DNA of 64,000 bases from NCBI GenBank assembly GCA_029261875.1, contig JAJDAL010000025.1:1-64000 (forward strand), written 5' to 3'. Under the pieces are notes generated by a model that saw only the letters and a list, made by a program, of their open reading frames with translations, made no database searches and had not been told where the DNA came from. This DNA is from Deltaproteobacteria bacterium. GTDB lineage: Bacteria > Myxococcota_A > UBA9160 > JAJDAL01. Positions 26,371 through 35,501 of this stretch are shown here, in pieces (within the stretch, counting starts at the first letter, position 1; every line of letters starts with the position of its first letter). The position numbers were made by a program, and so were the translations under genes.

Positions 26371-26903
26371 GGCGCGGGCTCATCCTTTACGGGCTGGCCC
26401 TGTTCGCCTTGTTGGTGCAGGGGGTCGCGGCCACGTTCATTCCTCCTTACCTGTGTCCGGATTTGGCCTTTCTGTTCGTGATCGCCTTGGCGCTCTTGCT
26501 GCCGCCGATCTCCGGGGTCTTCCTGGCCGCGGGGATCGGGTATGCGACGGATGTGCTCGCGGCGGGCGTGGTCGGTCAACACGCGTTGCTTGCCCTGTGC
26601 GTGTTCGGGTTGACTCGCGTGTGCAATCGACCGCTCGATCTTCGCCGACCCACCTCCCTGGCGCTTTACGTCGCGGTGTTGAGTACGCTGACCGCTGTGG
26701 CGATGGTGGGTGTCAATAATTTCATGGCGGCGGCGAGTTCCTTCGAACTCGACTTCACCCTACGCCAGGGGCTTCGCGCCGCCGTGAATGCGATTTGGGC
26801 CTGGCCCTTGTTGGCGGGTTTGCAGCGAATCGTATGGTGGCTCTCGGATTCCGACCGGGATCGGCGCGGGTTGGCCGTGACCCTGCGGGACACGATCACA
26901 TGA
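26367..26903 (+). CDS. mreD: rod shape-determining protein MreD
   Basis: Small polytopic membrane protein of the elongasome. The GTG at 26367 overlaps the mreC stop (GTGA) and gives 178 aa, starting RRGLILYGLALFALLVQGV. There are about five hydrophobic segments, with CPDLAFLFVIALALLLPP typical of MreD. An open in-frame extension back to 26298 lies inside mreC and is unlikely. It overlaps mrdA by ATGA. Confidence 0.88.
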   Translation: MRRGLILYGLALFALLVQGVAATFIPPYLCPDLAFLFVIALALLLPPISGVFLAAGIGYATDVLAAGVVGQHALLALCVFGLTRVCNRPLDLRRPTSLALYVAVLSTLTAVAMVGVNNFMAAASSFELDFTLRQGLRAAVNAIWAWPLLAGLQRIVWWLSDSDRDRRGLAVTLRDTIT

Positions 26904-28813
26904 GGCGATTGGGAACCGGTCTCGATCCTGCCGTCGAGGCGCGCATGCCCTTTGTGATGATCGGCGTTGCCTTGACGTTTGGCATCTTTCTGATGCGTCT
27001 GTTTCAGCTGCAGATCATCCGCGGAGACGAGTATCAGATTCGGTCCGAGCGCAATTCCGTCCGCACGGTGCGGCTGGAAGCGGCGCGCGGAGAGATTCTG
27101 GATCGCGAACGCCGCCTCGTTGCCTCCACGCGTCCCGCCTTCGGGGTCGAAGTCATTCCCAACGAATTGCATGCGCCCCAACGCACCTACGACGCGTTGG
27201 GGGAGCTTCTGGGACGCGAAGTTCTCGATCTGCAAGGCGTCGTGGGTTCTCCGGGTGGCCGTCGCCGCTTTCAACCGATCGCGTTGGCGACGGACCTTTC
27301 CTACGAAGAGCGCGCGCGGGTGGAATCGCACCGCTACGCGTTGCCCGGTGTATTCACCACCATTCGACCGCGTCGCTATTACGAAGCCGGGGAAAGCGCG
27401 GCGCACCTGCTGGGCTTCATCGGCGAGATCGGCGCGGAGCAACTCGGAACGCGACGCTTCGCGGATTACCGGGCGGGAGAAATCGTCGGCAAGTCGGGTC
27501 TCGAGTACGTGCTCGAATCCCATTTGCGCGGTCGCGCCGGGGGACGCAATACGATCGTCGACGTAGCGGGTCGGGAGATGGAGGTCCTCGACGAGGTGAG
27601 GGCCGTGCGCGGAGGCACCGCCGTCCTGACGTTGGATCGAGAGCTGCAGGCGGTCGCGGAGCAAGCCCTGGCCACGTCGACGGAAGGCGAAACTCGAACC
27701 GGCGCCGTCGTGGCGATGGACGTAAAGACGGGCGATCTCCTGGCGCTGGTATCGCTTCCGGCCTTCGATCCCAATTCCTTTGCGGGGGGCATCGATTCGA
27801 AAACCTGGCAAGCCCTGCGGGATGACCCGCTGGAACCCCTGCTGAACCGGGCGATCACGGGACAATACCCGCCGGGTTCCACCTACAAAGCCGTGGTGGC
27901 CGCCGCCGCGCTGGAAGAGGGGCTCATCACTCCGGAAGAGAAAATCTATTGTCCGGGTTCGTTCCGCTTGGGCCGCCGAACCTATCGCTGCTGGAAGCGC
28001 GCGGGGCACGGATGGGTGGACCTCCAGCGTTCGCTCGTCGAATCGTGCGACGTCTACTACTACCAGGCCGGTTTGCGTCTGGGCGTCGACCGCATTGCCT
28101 TCTTTGCGCGCGCGTTCAGCCTGGGGCGTCTCACGGGAATTCCGATTCCCAACGAGCAGCCGGGGCTGGTTCCCACGACGGCCTGGAAGGAACGCCGCTT
28201 CGGCGAGCCGTGGCACAAAGGCGAAACCGTCTCCACGTCCATCGGCCAGGGGTACAACCTGATGACCCCCATCCAGTTGGCGGTCATCTATGCCGCGATC
28301 GCGAACGGGGGCGCCCTGGTGGAACCCCGCGTAGTGCGGCGTTTGGAGACGAAGGACGGAGCTCTGGTACGCGAGTACCCGCCGGTGTTTCGGGGCACGG
28401 TTCCCGTTCGCCCGGAAAACCTGCAACTGGTTCGCGATGCCATGGAGGGCGTCGTGTCCGCTCCCAATGGGACGGGCTCCCGGGCACGCGTGCCGGGTGT
28501 GCGGGTCGCGGGCAAGACGGGCACGGCCCAGGTGGTTCGACTCAAGGACGACGACGCCGAAGAAGTGGAAATTCGTCGCGAACATCGCGATCACGCTTGG
28601 TTCGTCGCCTACGCGCCCGTCGAAGCCCCGGAGATCGTGGTTGCGGTTTTGGTGGAGCACGGAGGCCACGGCGGGGCGACGGCCGGGCCGGTGGCGCAAG
28701 CCGTCTTGGCCCACTACTTCGCGTCCAAAGTTTCCGACGAGACGGTTCCAGTGCTCGAGCGCAGCGCCGCGGTCGAGACGGTTTCGGTGGGAGGCGGCGA
28801 TGCTTCGCATTGA
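26900..28813 (+). CDS. mrdA: penicillin-binding protein 2 (elongation transpeptidase)
   Basis: Class B PBP that cross-links lateral peptidoglycan together with RodA. The 637-aa product has an N-terminal anchor (MIGVALTFGIFLMRLFQL), a pedestal domain, and the transpeptidase motifs: S-x-x-K in PPGSTYKAVV, S-x-N-type SCD in LVESCDVYYYQ, and KTG in VAGKTGTAQ. Start ATG 26900 overlaps the mreD stop. Its end overlaps rodA by 14 nt, which fits tight coupling of the two enzymes. Confidence 0.95.
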   Translation: MRRLGTGLDPAVEARMPFVMIGVALTFGIFLMRLFQLQIIRGDEYQIRSERNSVRTVRLEAARGEILDRERRLVASTRPAFGVEVIPNELHAPQRTYDALGELLGREVLDLQGVVGSPGGRRRFQPIALATDLSYEERARVESHRYALPGVFTTIRPRRYYEAGESAAHLLGFIGEIGAEQLGTRRFADYRAGEIVGKSGLEYVLESHLRGRAGGRNTIVDVAGREMEVLDEVRAVRGGTAVLTLDRELQAVAEQALATSTEGETRTGAVVAMDVKTGDLLALVSLPAFDPNSFAGGIDSKTWQALRDDPLEPLLNRAITGQYPPGSTYKAVVAAAALEEGLITPEEKIYCPGSFRLGRRTYRCWKRAGHGWVDLQRSLVESCDVYYYQAGLRLGVDRIAFFARAFSLGRLTGIPIPNEQPGLVPTTAWKERRFGEPWHKGETVSTSIGQGYNLMTPIQLAVIYAAIANGGALVEPRVVRRLETKDGALVREYPPVFRGTVPVRPENLQLVRDAMEGVVSAPNGTGSRARVPGVRVAGKTGTAQVVRLKDDDAEEVEIRREHRDHAWFVAYAPVEAPEIVVAVLVEHGGHGGATAGPVAQAVLAHYFASKVSDETVPVLERSAAVETVSVGGGDASH

Positions 28814-29909
28814 CCGTCGTCTGATTCAGAATTTCGATTGGGTCCTGCTCGGTCTGATGGTGATCCTGATCTCCATGGGGATCGCGAACCTCATGTCCGC
28901 CACCCATGCCCAGGCCGGAGAGGGCTTGGCTCCCGAAGTGCGACGTCAGCTGCTCGCCGTCAGCCTCGGAAGCGTGGGGATGTTGATCTGCCTGTTCGTC
29001 GACTACCGAATCCTCGAACGGCTGGCGATGCCGTTCTACTTCTTGAGTCTCGCACTCGTCGGCTCCACGCTTTTTCTGGCGCCGGTGATTCACGGCAGCC
29101 AGAGCTGGCTGGTGTTCGGTCCCGTGCGCTTGCAACCCGCCGAAGTGATGAAGCTCGGCTTGGTGGTGGCGCTGGCGCGCTCGTTTCACCACCAACCGGC
29201 CGGGGAGCTGCGGCTCCTGCGCGAGTTGTGGAAACCCGGCCTTCTGCTCGCCGCACCCGTGGGAATGATTCTCCTGCAGCGCGACATGGGCGTTGCGGTC
29301 CTCACGCTGTTGATCGGTGCGAGCTATCTACCGTTTGCGCGCATCCAAACCCGCTCCTGGGTCGCCTTCGGAACCGCGGTGATCGCCGCCCTCGTGGCGC
29401 TCTGGAACTTCGGTCTCGAGTCCTATCAGCGCGGCCGGATTCTCGACTTCGTCGACCCGGCTCGCGATCCCCTGGCCTCGGGCTACCAGGCGATTCAATC
29501 CACCATCGCGGTGGGGTCCGGCGGTTTCTTCGGCAAGGGGTATCTGGAGGGAACCCAGACACAGTTGCGATTCCTACCGACCCAACACACGGACTTCGCG
29601 TTTTCGGTGCTGGCGGAAGAGTGGGGTTTCCTCGGTAGCGCGTTCACGCTGCTGCTCTACCTGCTGTTTCTCATCTGGGGTCTGCGCATCGCGTTGCACT
29701 CGAAAGAAGGTTTTGGTTCGGTGCTGGCGGTGGGTCTCGTGGGGGCTCTCTTCTGGCCCGCGGTCATCAACATTGCGATGGTGCTGGGATTGGCTCCGGT
29801 GATCGGTGTCCCGCTTCCGTTTTTCTCCTATGGAGGCTCCTCGATGTTGATTTCGATGATCGCGGCGGGGTTGCTCCTCAACGTGTCCATGCGACGCTAC
29901 ATGTTCTAG
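28800..29909 (+). CDS. rodA: SEDS peptidoglycan glycosyltransferase RodA
   Basis: Polymerises lipid II in the elongasome. The 369-aa product has about ten membrane segments and SEDS signatures: LQPAEVMKLGLVVALARSFH, LLLAAPVGMILLQRDMGVAV, FLPTQHTDFAFSVLAEEWGF and a C-terminal GVPLPFFSYGGSSMLISMI. The ATG at 28800 lies within mrdA after GGGAGGCG; longer in-frame starts are inside mrdA and do not fit. Confidence 0.95.
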   Translation: MLRIDRRLIQNFDWVLLGLMVILISMGIANLMSATHAQAGEGLAPEVRRQLLAVSLGSVGMLICLFVDYRILERLAMPFYFLSLALVGSTLFLAPVIHGSQSWLVFGPVRLQPAEVMKLGLVVALARSFHHQPAGELRLLRELWKPGLLLAAPVGMILLQRDMGVAVLTLLIGASYLPFARIQTRSWVAFGTAVIAALVALWNFGLESYQRGRILDFVDPARDPLASGYQAIQSTIAVGSGGFFGKGYLEGTQTQLRFLPTQHTDFAFSVLAEEWGFLGSAFTLLLYLLFLIWGLRIALHSKEGFGSVLAVGLVGALFWPAVINIAMVLGLAPVIGVPLPFFSYGGSSMLISMIAAGLLLNVSMRRYMF

Positions 29910-29928
29910 GCTGGCTCCAGGAGATACG

Positions 29929-30672
29929 ATGCCGCCCCGCAAGCTCGCCAAAGCTCCCGCCATGCCCGCGCGAATACGCCCGCGCGTCGGCGCATTCTTC
30001 GACATGGACAAGACCATCATCTGCGAGAATTCGGGCTCGCTCTACATGAAGTACCGCTACCAGCGCGGTGAAATCAACGGCTGGGAATTGATCGCCGGGC
30101 TCGGCGCCTATCTGAAGTACAAGGTGGGGATTCTCGACATCGAGGCCTGGACCAAGGACATGATGATTCAGTTCAAAGGGCAAAGTGAACGCGCGATGGC
30201 CCGGGAAGCCAATGTGTGGTTTCGCGAAATGGTCGAAGAGACCATCTATCCCGAAGCGCTCGAGCTGATCCACGATCACCAGGAACGCGGCCATGTGGTG
30301 GCCATTGTCTCGGGCTCGACCCGATTCGTCGTCCAACCGCTCGCGAAGCGTCTGGGCGTTCGGCACTTCCTCTACACGCGCCTCGAAGTCGAGGGCGGCA
30401 ATTTCACCGGGAGAGTGATCGAACCCATCTGCTTCGAAGAAGGCAAGATCTACTGGCTCCAACAATTCATCGACGACCAGAACATCGATCTCGCCAAGAG
30501 CTACTTCTACACGGATTCGATTACCGACCTGCCCTTGATGGATCTGGTGGGGCACCCGATTGCGGCGAACCCCGATCCGCTGCTCTACCGAACCGCCGTA
30601 AAGCGTCGCTGGCCCGTGCGCTTCTTCCGTTCCCCGGCGGCGCCCGTTTCCGAAACCCAACTCGCCAGCTAG
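29929..30672 (+). CDS. HAD-IB family phosphatase
   Basis: A 247-aa phosphoserine-phosphatase-like HAD hydrolase. Motif I is FFDMDKTI (DxDxT; nucleophile and acid Asp), motif II VAIVSGSTRF, motif III Lys in EEGKIYWLQQ, and motif IV YFYTDSITDLPLMD. Close relatives act on phospholipid or phosphoserine head groups; the substrate here is unknown. The ATG at 29929 follows AGGAGAT. It is last in the mre operon and before a hairpin, so it is probably co-expressed with wall synthesis. Confidence 0.85.
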   Translation: MPPRKLAKAPAMPARIRPRVGAFFDMDKTIICENSGSLYMKYRYQRGEINGWELIAGLGAYLKYKVGILDIEAWTKDMMIQFKGQSERAMAREANVWFREMVEETIYPEALELIHDHQERGHVVAIVSGSTRFVVQPLAKRLGVRHFLYTRLEVEGGNFTGRVIEPICFEEGKIYWLQQFIDDQNIDLAKSYFYTDSITDLPLMDLVGHPIAANPDPLLYRTAVKRRWPVRFFRSPAAPVSETQLAS

Positions 30673-30678
30673 GGGCTA

Positions 30679-30708
30679 CGGAGGATCGACGCTTGCGCCG
30701 ATCCTCCG
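30679..30708. terminator. 10-bp hairpin between the HAD gene and trxA
   Basis: CGGAGGATCG (30679-30688) and CGATCCTCCG (30699-30708) form a perfect stem with a 10-nt loop, in the gap between convergent genes. There is no clear T-run. A small GGCA/TGCC hairpin follows. Confidence 0.6.
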
Positions 30709-30762
30709 CCGGCATTGTGCCGCTACCGGGCGGGTCGATGTGGGAAACGCAGGGTCGCGCGT

Positions 30763-31092
30763 CTAGGAGGCGATCAGTTTCTGGACGACTTCCTCGAAGG
30801 CCGACTTGGGCCGGGCGCCCTGGATTTGTTCCACCACCTGTCCGCCGCTGAAGGCGAGCACGGTGGGGATGGCGCGAATCCCGTAGTTGGCCGGCGTCTG
30901 CGGATTGTCGTCGATGTTCATCTTGACGATCTTCACCTTGCCTTCGTAATTGCCCGCCAATTCTTGGATGATCGGTGAGATCGCGCGGCACGGTGCACAC
31001 CACTCGGCCCAGAAGTCGATCAGGACGGGGTCCTTGGATTGAAGAACCTCGGCCTCAAAATTCTGATCGGTGACTTCGGTTACCTGTGCCAT
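30763..31092 (-). CDS. trxA: thioredoxin
   Basis: General disulfide reductase. The ATG at 31092 (109 aa) has AGGGAG just upstream. The active site is WCAPC (Cys32, Cys35), an Ala in place of the usual Gly, as in some other bacterial thioredoxins. FWAEWCAPCR, VKMNIDDNPQTPANYGIRAI and the cis-Pro in IPTV are conserved. It diverges from gmhA. Confidence 0.95.
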   Translation of the reverse strand: MAQVTEVTDQNFEAEVLQSKDPVLIDFWAEWCAPCRAISPIIQELAGNYEGKVKIVKMNIDDNPQTPANYGIRAIPTVLAFSGGQVVEQIQGARPKSAFEEVVQKLIAS

Positions 31093-31176
31093 GTTTTCTC
31101 CCTGCAGGGCGCGTTTGGGTTCAGTTCTGGAGCTTGAGATGCCGAAATGCGGCCCGGGTTGCATTCCGCGCGACCC

Positions 31177-31185
31177 ATGATAGCA
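31177..31185 (-). promoter_or_regulatory. extended -10 element for trxA
   Basis: On the - strand TGCTATCAT (TGn plus TATCAT, five of six matches to TATAAT) lies 85 nt before the trxA start. The -35 region is poor, which fits an extended -10 promoter. Confidence 0.38.
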
Positions 31186-31199
31186 ATGGGGGCGCCGAG

Positions 31200-31228
31200 T
31201 TGACGCCCAGCGCGGGCGCCGGTATGTT
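31200..31228 (+). promoter_or_regulatory. candidate promoter of the gmhA-hem operon
   Basis: TTGACG (31200-31205), 17-nt spacer, TATGTT (31223-31228). It lies 70 nt before gmhA, and the nine downstream genes have no other obvious promoter gap. Confidence 0.48.
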
Positions 31229-31297
31229 GATTTTATCCCCCGATGTGACTGTTTTATCTACACTTTTTCGACCGACACGGCGTGAGAGGCAAAGGCT

Positions 31298-31897
31298 ATG
31301 GGAAGCGGCACGAAGTCGACAGACCCGGTAGAGCGGATCCGATCCATCTTCGACGCGAGCGTGCGGGTCAAGCAGGCCCTGTCCCAGGAGTCGGCTCCGG
31401 CGATCGCGCGCGCGGTGGATTTTCTCGTGGATTCCTTCCAGAGCGGCGGACGTGTGCTGCTGTTCGGCAACGGGGGCTCCGCGGCGGATGCCCAGCACAT
31501 TGCGGCGGAATGGAATGGGCGCCTGAACCGCGAACGGGGTCCGCTTCCGGCTCTGGCGCTTTGCGCCAACACCTCGGATCTCACCGCCATCGGAAACGAC
31601 TACGGGTTCGAGCAGGTATTCGCGCGCATGATTCAATCCCACGCGCGCGAGGGGGACGTCGCCCTCGCGATTTCCACCTCCGGCAACTCGCCCAACATTC
31701 TGCTTGCAGTGGATGAGGCGCGCGCGCGCGGTGTGCGGACCATTGGTCTTTCGGGCAAGGGCGGAGGCAAGTTGGTGAGCCGCGTCGATGTTCCGATCGT
31801 CGTGCCGTCGGACGACACCCAGCGTGTACAGGAATGCCACATCACCGTGGGACACATCCTGTGCGAGCTGGTCGACGACACACTGTTCCCCGCGTGA
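31298..31897 (+). CDS. gmhA: phosphoheptose isomerase (sedoheptulose 7-phosphate isomerase)
   Basis: Makes D-glycero-D-manno-heptose 7-phosphate for LPS core or other heptosylated glycans. The 199-aa SIS-domain protein has LLFGNGGSAADAQHIAAEWN, LTAIGNDYGFEQVF, AISTSGNSPNILLA and the C-terminal VQECHITVGHILCELVD with the catalytic Glu/His. Start ATG 31298. It opens a run of tightly packed genes into haem synthesis; it overlaps the next gene by 4 nt. Confidence 0.93.
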   Translation: MGSGTKSTDPVERIRSIFDASVRVKQALSQESAPAIARAVDFLVDSFQSGGRVLLFGNGGSAADAQHIAAEWNGRLNRERGPLPALALCANTSDLTAIGNDYGFEQVFARMIQSHAREGDVALAISTSGNSPNILLAVDEARARGVRTIGLSGKGGGKLVSRVDVPIVVPSDDTQRVQECHITVGHILCELVDDTLFPA

Positions 31898-32853
31898 GTC
31901 CGAAGCCGATACGAATCGATCGCTCCAAGGTCAAGACGGTTTCGGCACGGCGCCGCCAGAGCAAGGTGCGCACCCGGGACGAAGCGAAGCCCCACAAGCC
32001 GGGCGCGAGCTTCGCGCAATTTCTGAAGAGCCTGCCGGACCAACTCGGCGCAGCCGATCTGCGGCTCGCCATCGACGCCATCGCCAAGGCCCATCGCCGC
32101 GATCGCCCGATTCTCTGGGGGATGGGGGCGCACGTCATCAAAGTGGGGTTGGCGCCGACCCTCGTCGATTTGATGGAACGCGGGCTGGTATCCGGTGTGA
32201 TGATGAACGGCGCCGGCTGCGTTCATGACCTCGAACTCGCGATGATGGGCCAGACCAGCGAAGACGTGGCTCCCGCCCTCGACGACGGCACCTTCGGCAT
32301 GGCGCGGGAAACCGCGCTGCAGCTGAATCGCGCCATCGCGGCGGGGGCGGAGGACGGGATCGGAATGGGGGAAGCCGTCGGGCGGGAGATCCGCAACGGT
32401 CGCTATCCCCACAAGAAGCGCTCGATCTTGGCCCGCGCGCACGATCTGGGGATACCCGTCACCATTCACGTGGCGATCGGTACCGATATTCATCACATGC
32501 ACGAAAGTGCGGACGGCGCGGCGTTGGGAGCCACGAGTTACCGAGATTTCGAAACGCTGACGGGTCTCGTAGCCCGGCTCGACGGCGGCGTGTTGCTCAA
32601 TGTGGGGTCGGCGGTGATCCTGCCGGAAGTGTTCTTGAAGGCTCTCGCCCTGGCGCGCAATCTCGGGCATTCGGCGCGGCGGATCACGACCGTGAACCTC
32701 GACTTCATTCGTCACTACCGGCCGAGCGTGAATGTCGTCGAACGTCCGACTCGGCTCGGTGGACGTGGCATCTCCCTGGTGGGGCATCACGAAATCATGG
32801 TGCCCTTGCTGGCGGCGGGACTGATCGAGGCCGTCCCCAAACGGGGTAAGTGA
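31894..32853 (+). CDS. conserved protein of unknown function (possible distant deoxyhypusine-synthase-like fold)
   Basis: I cannot name this 319-aa protein with confidence. GTG 31894 overlaps the gmhA stop. After a basic N-terminus (RSKVKTVSARRRQSKVRTRD) come Gly/His-rich motifs: ILWGMGAHVIKVGLAPTL, GVMMNGAGCVHDLELAMMG, DDGTFGMARETA, IHVAIGTDIHHMH and LVGHHEIMVPL. The NGAG..HDLE region faintly resembles the NAD-binding core of deoxyhypusine synthases, and some databases label similar bacterial proteins so. No hypusine-type target gene is nearby. It sits between gmhA and a macrodomain gene, 1-nt overlap with the latter. Confidence 0.5.
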   Translation: MSPKPIRIDRSKVKTVSARRRQSKVRTRDEAKPHKPGASFAQFLKSLPDQLGAADLRLAIDAIAKAHRRDRPILWGMGAHVIKVGLAPTLVDLMERGLVSGVMMNGAGCVHDLELAMMGQTSEDVAPALDDGTFGMARETALQLNRAIAAGAEDGIGMGEAVGREIRNGRYPHKKRSILARAHDLGIPVTIHVAIGTDIHHMHESADGAALGATSYRDFETLTGLVARLDGGVLLNVGSAVILPEVFLKALALARNLGHSARRITTVNLDFIRHYRPSVNVVERPTRLGGRGISLVGHHEIMVPLLAAGLIEAVPKRGK

Positions 32854-33395
32854 TGGGTCGGATCGTCTTGTGCGAAGGCGACATTGCGGCCGCAGAAGTC
32901 GACGCCATCGTCAACGCGGCGAACAGCGATCTGGTGCTCGGGTCCGGTGTGGCGGGTGCGATCGCGAAGCAGGGCGGCCCTTCGATTCAGGAGGCGTGTA
33001 CCGCTCACGGTCCGATTGCGGTGGGGGATGCGGCGTTGACGGGGGCGGGGAATCTGTCGGCCAAGTTCGTCATCCACGCAGCCGCTATGCCGCCCGGCGG
33101 GACTGCGACCGAAGAGAGCATCCGCGCGTCGATGCGCCGCAGCCTCGCGTTGGCGGAGGAGCAGGGGTGCCGCTCGCTTGCGGTTCCCGCCATCGGCGCG
33201 GGGGTGGCGGGTTTTCCGATGCAGCGTTGTGCAGAAGTCTTGATCGAAGAAGCGCGCGCGCACCTGGATGCGGGCGAACGTGGCCTCGAAGAGGTTCGCT
33301 TCGTGTTGTTCGGTGAGCCCGCTTTCCGAATCTTCGAGATGGTTAACGATGCGGCAAAAGTTGCCGAACAAATGGAACGCTTGCGCAACCGGTAA
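32853..33395 (+). CDS. macrodomain protein (ADP-ribose / O-acetyl-ADP-ribose hydrolase type)
   Basis: Macrodomains bind ADP-ribose and many remove it from proteins or hydrolyse O-acetyl-ADP-ribose. The 180-aa product has IVNAANSDLVLGSGVAGAI (adenine/ribose loop), PIAVGDAALTGAGNL, KFVIHAAAMPPGG, and the second loop AVPAIGAGVAGFPM. ATG 32853 overlaps the previous stop by 1 nt; GTG 32850 is an alternative. Next to a putative NAD-dependent protein, an NAD/ADP-ribose link is possible but unproven. Confidence 0.87.
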   Translation: MGRIVLCEGDIAAAEVDAIVNAANSDLVLGSGVAGAIAKQGGPSIQEACTAHGPIAVGDAALTGAGNLSAKFVIHAAAMPPGGTATEESIRASMRRSLALAEEQGCRSLAVPAIGAGVAGFPMQRCAEVLIEEARAHLDAGERGLEEVRFVLFGEPAFRIFEMVNDAAKVAEQMERLRNR

Positions 33396-33402
33396 GAGAT
33401 CC

Positions 33403-34194
33403 GTGCTTCACGAACTGACCGAAGGTTTCTATCTCGCGGCCGGATTGGCTGCGTGGATCGCCATCGCCCTGCCGGCACCCCGGTTGTCCCGGTTGGCATT
33501 GGTGTTGCTCGGGGTCGGCGCGCTGGCCCACACGGCGAGTCTTGCGACGCTGCATCAGATCGAACCGGTTCCGTCGTTGACCCACCTTCCGGCGGCCTTG
33601 TCGGTTTCGGCTCTCACGGGAGTGATTTTCTTTTTCGTTCTATTGATGATGCGTGTGCGGATTGCCGGCTTCGTCAGCCTGGTGGCGCCGATCGCGTATC
33701 TATCGGTCTTCATCGCCGATGTCCGTTTGACACCACCGGCGCCGCGAAACGCGATTCTGGAAGTCGGTTCCTGGCCCCACGCCCACGTCTTGCTCTCCAG
33801 CGGTGGACTCGCCTTGTTGGGGTTCGCGGGCATGGCGGGGGTGTTGTTTCTCGCCGAACACCGGCGTCTGAAGGCGAAACGCTCGGCACCCGGACGTTTC
33901 CCGCTGCCGTCCCTGGAAGCCCTGGATCGCGCCAACATCGTGGCGTTGGCGGCGGGACTGCCGCTCCTGACCCTCGGGGTCGTGACGGGTGTGCTCTGGG
34001 TCGACGATGCGACGGGCCAGTATTGGCGCGGGAGTGCCCACGAAATCTGGATGATTGCGGCCTGGGTGATCTACGCCGCCCTGGCGGGCGCGCGTTTCGG
34101 CGGAGGACAGGCGGGTCGCAGCGCGGCCCTGTCCGCCGTGATCGGGTTTGCGTTCTTGTTCCTGGCGCTGGTCGGCGTGGAAGTCGGCTCGTGA
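33403..34194 (+). CDS. CcsA/HemX-like integral membrane protein (cytochrome c assembly family)
   Basis: A 263-aa polytopic protein with about eight hydrophobic segments. The C-terminal part WVDDATGQYWRGSAHEIWMI resembles the CcsA/CcmC tryptophan-rich signature, and conserved His residues (AHTASLATLHQIE, PHAHVLLSSGG) could bind haem. Located directly before hemA with a 4-nt overlap, like HemX, which tunes HemA levels in other bacteria. Whether it handles haem for cytochromes or regulates HemA cannot be told from sequence. Start GTG 33403, 7 nt after the macrodomain gene. Confidence 0.82.
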   Translation: MLHELTEGFYLAAGLAAWIAIALPAPRLSRLALVLLGVGALAHTASLATLHQIEPVPSLTHLPAALSVSALTGVIFFFVLLMMRVRIAGFVSLVAPIAYLSVFIADVRLTPPAPRNAILEVGSWPHAHVLLSSGGLALLGFAGMAGVLFLAEHRRLKAKRSAPGRFPLPSLEALDRANIVALAAGLPLLTLGVVTGVLWVDDATGQYWRGSAHEIWMIAAWVIYAALAGARFGGGQAGRSAALSAVIGFAFLFLALVGVEVGS

Positions 34195-35501
34195 GCATTC
34201 TGTTGCTCGGTGTGAATCACCGCACGGCACCCCTCGAAGTGCGCGAGCGCTTTGCGGTCGCCGACCCCGTGCCCGCACTCGCCAAGCTGATGGATCGCGA
34301 CGATGTCGAGGAATCGGTACTGCTGTCGACCTGCAACCGCGTCGAATTGGTGGTTCACGTTCGCGAACCCGACGCCGCGCGCCCGCGTCTCCTCGAATTC
34401 TTTCTGCAGGAACTCTGGGACGGCGCGTCCCCGCCGTCCGATGGGAAGGTGGGCAGTTGGATCTACGAATACGTGGACTCCGAAGCCATCCGCCACGTGT
34501 TCCGCGTGGCGGCGTCCATCGATTCCATGGTCGTGGGAGAACCGCAAATCCTCGGCCAGGTGAAGGAAGCGCACCGCAAGGCATTCGAGTGCGGTGCGTC
34601 GGGACCGGTGCTCGATCGGCTCTATCACCACGCGTTTTCCGCGGCCAAGCGGGTTCGCACGGAAACGCAAATGGCCGAGCGGCCGGTTTCGGTCGCGCGG
34701 GTCGCGGTGGACCTGGCGCTGCAGATTTTCGAGCGCGTGGAAGACAAGTCGGCGTTGTTGGTCGGGGCGGGGGAGATGACCGAAATGGCCTTGGCGGCGC
34801 TGCAGCGCAAGGGACTCGCGCACGTGCGTGTGGCGAATCGCACGCTGGAACGCGCGCGGGAACTCGCGCCCAAGTTCGGGGCGACCGCCCATTCCCTTGA
34901 TGAGCTACCGCAACTGATGGCGGAGACGGATCTCTTGCTCACCTCGGTGGCGGGAGATGCCACGTTGCTAACCAAAGAAGCGTTTCACACGGCCCTGCGT
35001 GGTCGGCCGCGCCGTCCGATCTTCGCCATCGACCTGGGCGTTCCACGCAACATTTCGCCGGCCGTGAACGAGCTCGACGAAGTCTATCTCTACGACGTCG
35101 ACGATCTCGAGCAGGCGGCTGCGGCCAACGCCGCCCTACGCCACGAAGAAGTCGAACGCGCGGAAAACATCGTGCTGGAAGAACGGCAACGCTTTCTGGC
35201 TTGGCGGGGCGGGCGCAAGGCGATTCCCACCATCGTGGAATTGCGCGAGCGCGCCGAAACGATTCGGCTCGCGGAGCTCGAATCGACCCTTCCCAAGCTC
35301 GGGCTGGATCCGAATCAAGCGCAGGCCGTGGAGTCGCTGACGCGCGCCATCGTGAACAAACTTCTGCACGCGCCGCTTTCCCGCTTGCGCACGGAAGCCG
35401 ACGGCGACGACGGGCCCCGGACCCTGGCGGCCGCTCGCACCTTGTTCGATCTGGACGCGGAGTCGAAGGCCGAGTCGAAAGACGAGAAAGAGGATTCTTG
35501 A
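34191..35501 (+). CDS. hemA: glutamyl-tRNA reductase
   Basis: Reduces Glu-tRNA to glutamate-1-semialdehyde, the first committed step of C5-pathway tetrapyrrole synthesis. The 436-aa product has LGVNHRTAPLEVRERFA, the catalytic Cys in LSTCNRVEL, VVGEPQILGQVKEAHR, the Rossmann motif LLVGAGEMTEMALAAL and IDLGVPRNISPAV. GTG 34191 overlaps the previous stop. The tail (LDAESKAESKDEKEDS) is acidic and low complexity. Confidence 0.96.
   Translation: MSILLLGVNHRTAPLEVRERFAVADPVPALAKLMDRDDVEESVLLSTCNRVELVVHVREPDAARPRLLEFFLQELWDGASPPSDGKVGSWIYEYVDSEAIRHVFRVAASIDSMVVGEPQILGQVKEAHRKAFECGASGPVLDRLYHHAFSAAKRVRTETQMAERPVSVARVAVDLALQIFERVEDKSALLVGAGEMTEMALAALQRKGLAHVRVANRTLERARELAPKFGATAHSLDELPQLMAETDLLLTSVAGDATLLTKEAFHTALRGRPRRPIFAIDLGVPRNISPAVNELDEVYLYDVDDLEQAAAANAALRHEEVERAENIVLEERQRFLAWRGGRKAIPTIVELRERAETIRLAELESTLPKLGLDPNQAQAVESLTRAIVNKLLHAPLSRLRTEADGDDGPRTLAAARTLFDLDAESKAESKDEKEDS

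Noticed and set aside
31894..32853. Firm assignment as deoxyhypusine synthase
   Set aside because: Only a faint similarity around NGAG..HDLE; the typical active-site Lys context of true enzymes is not visible, so the function was left open.
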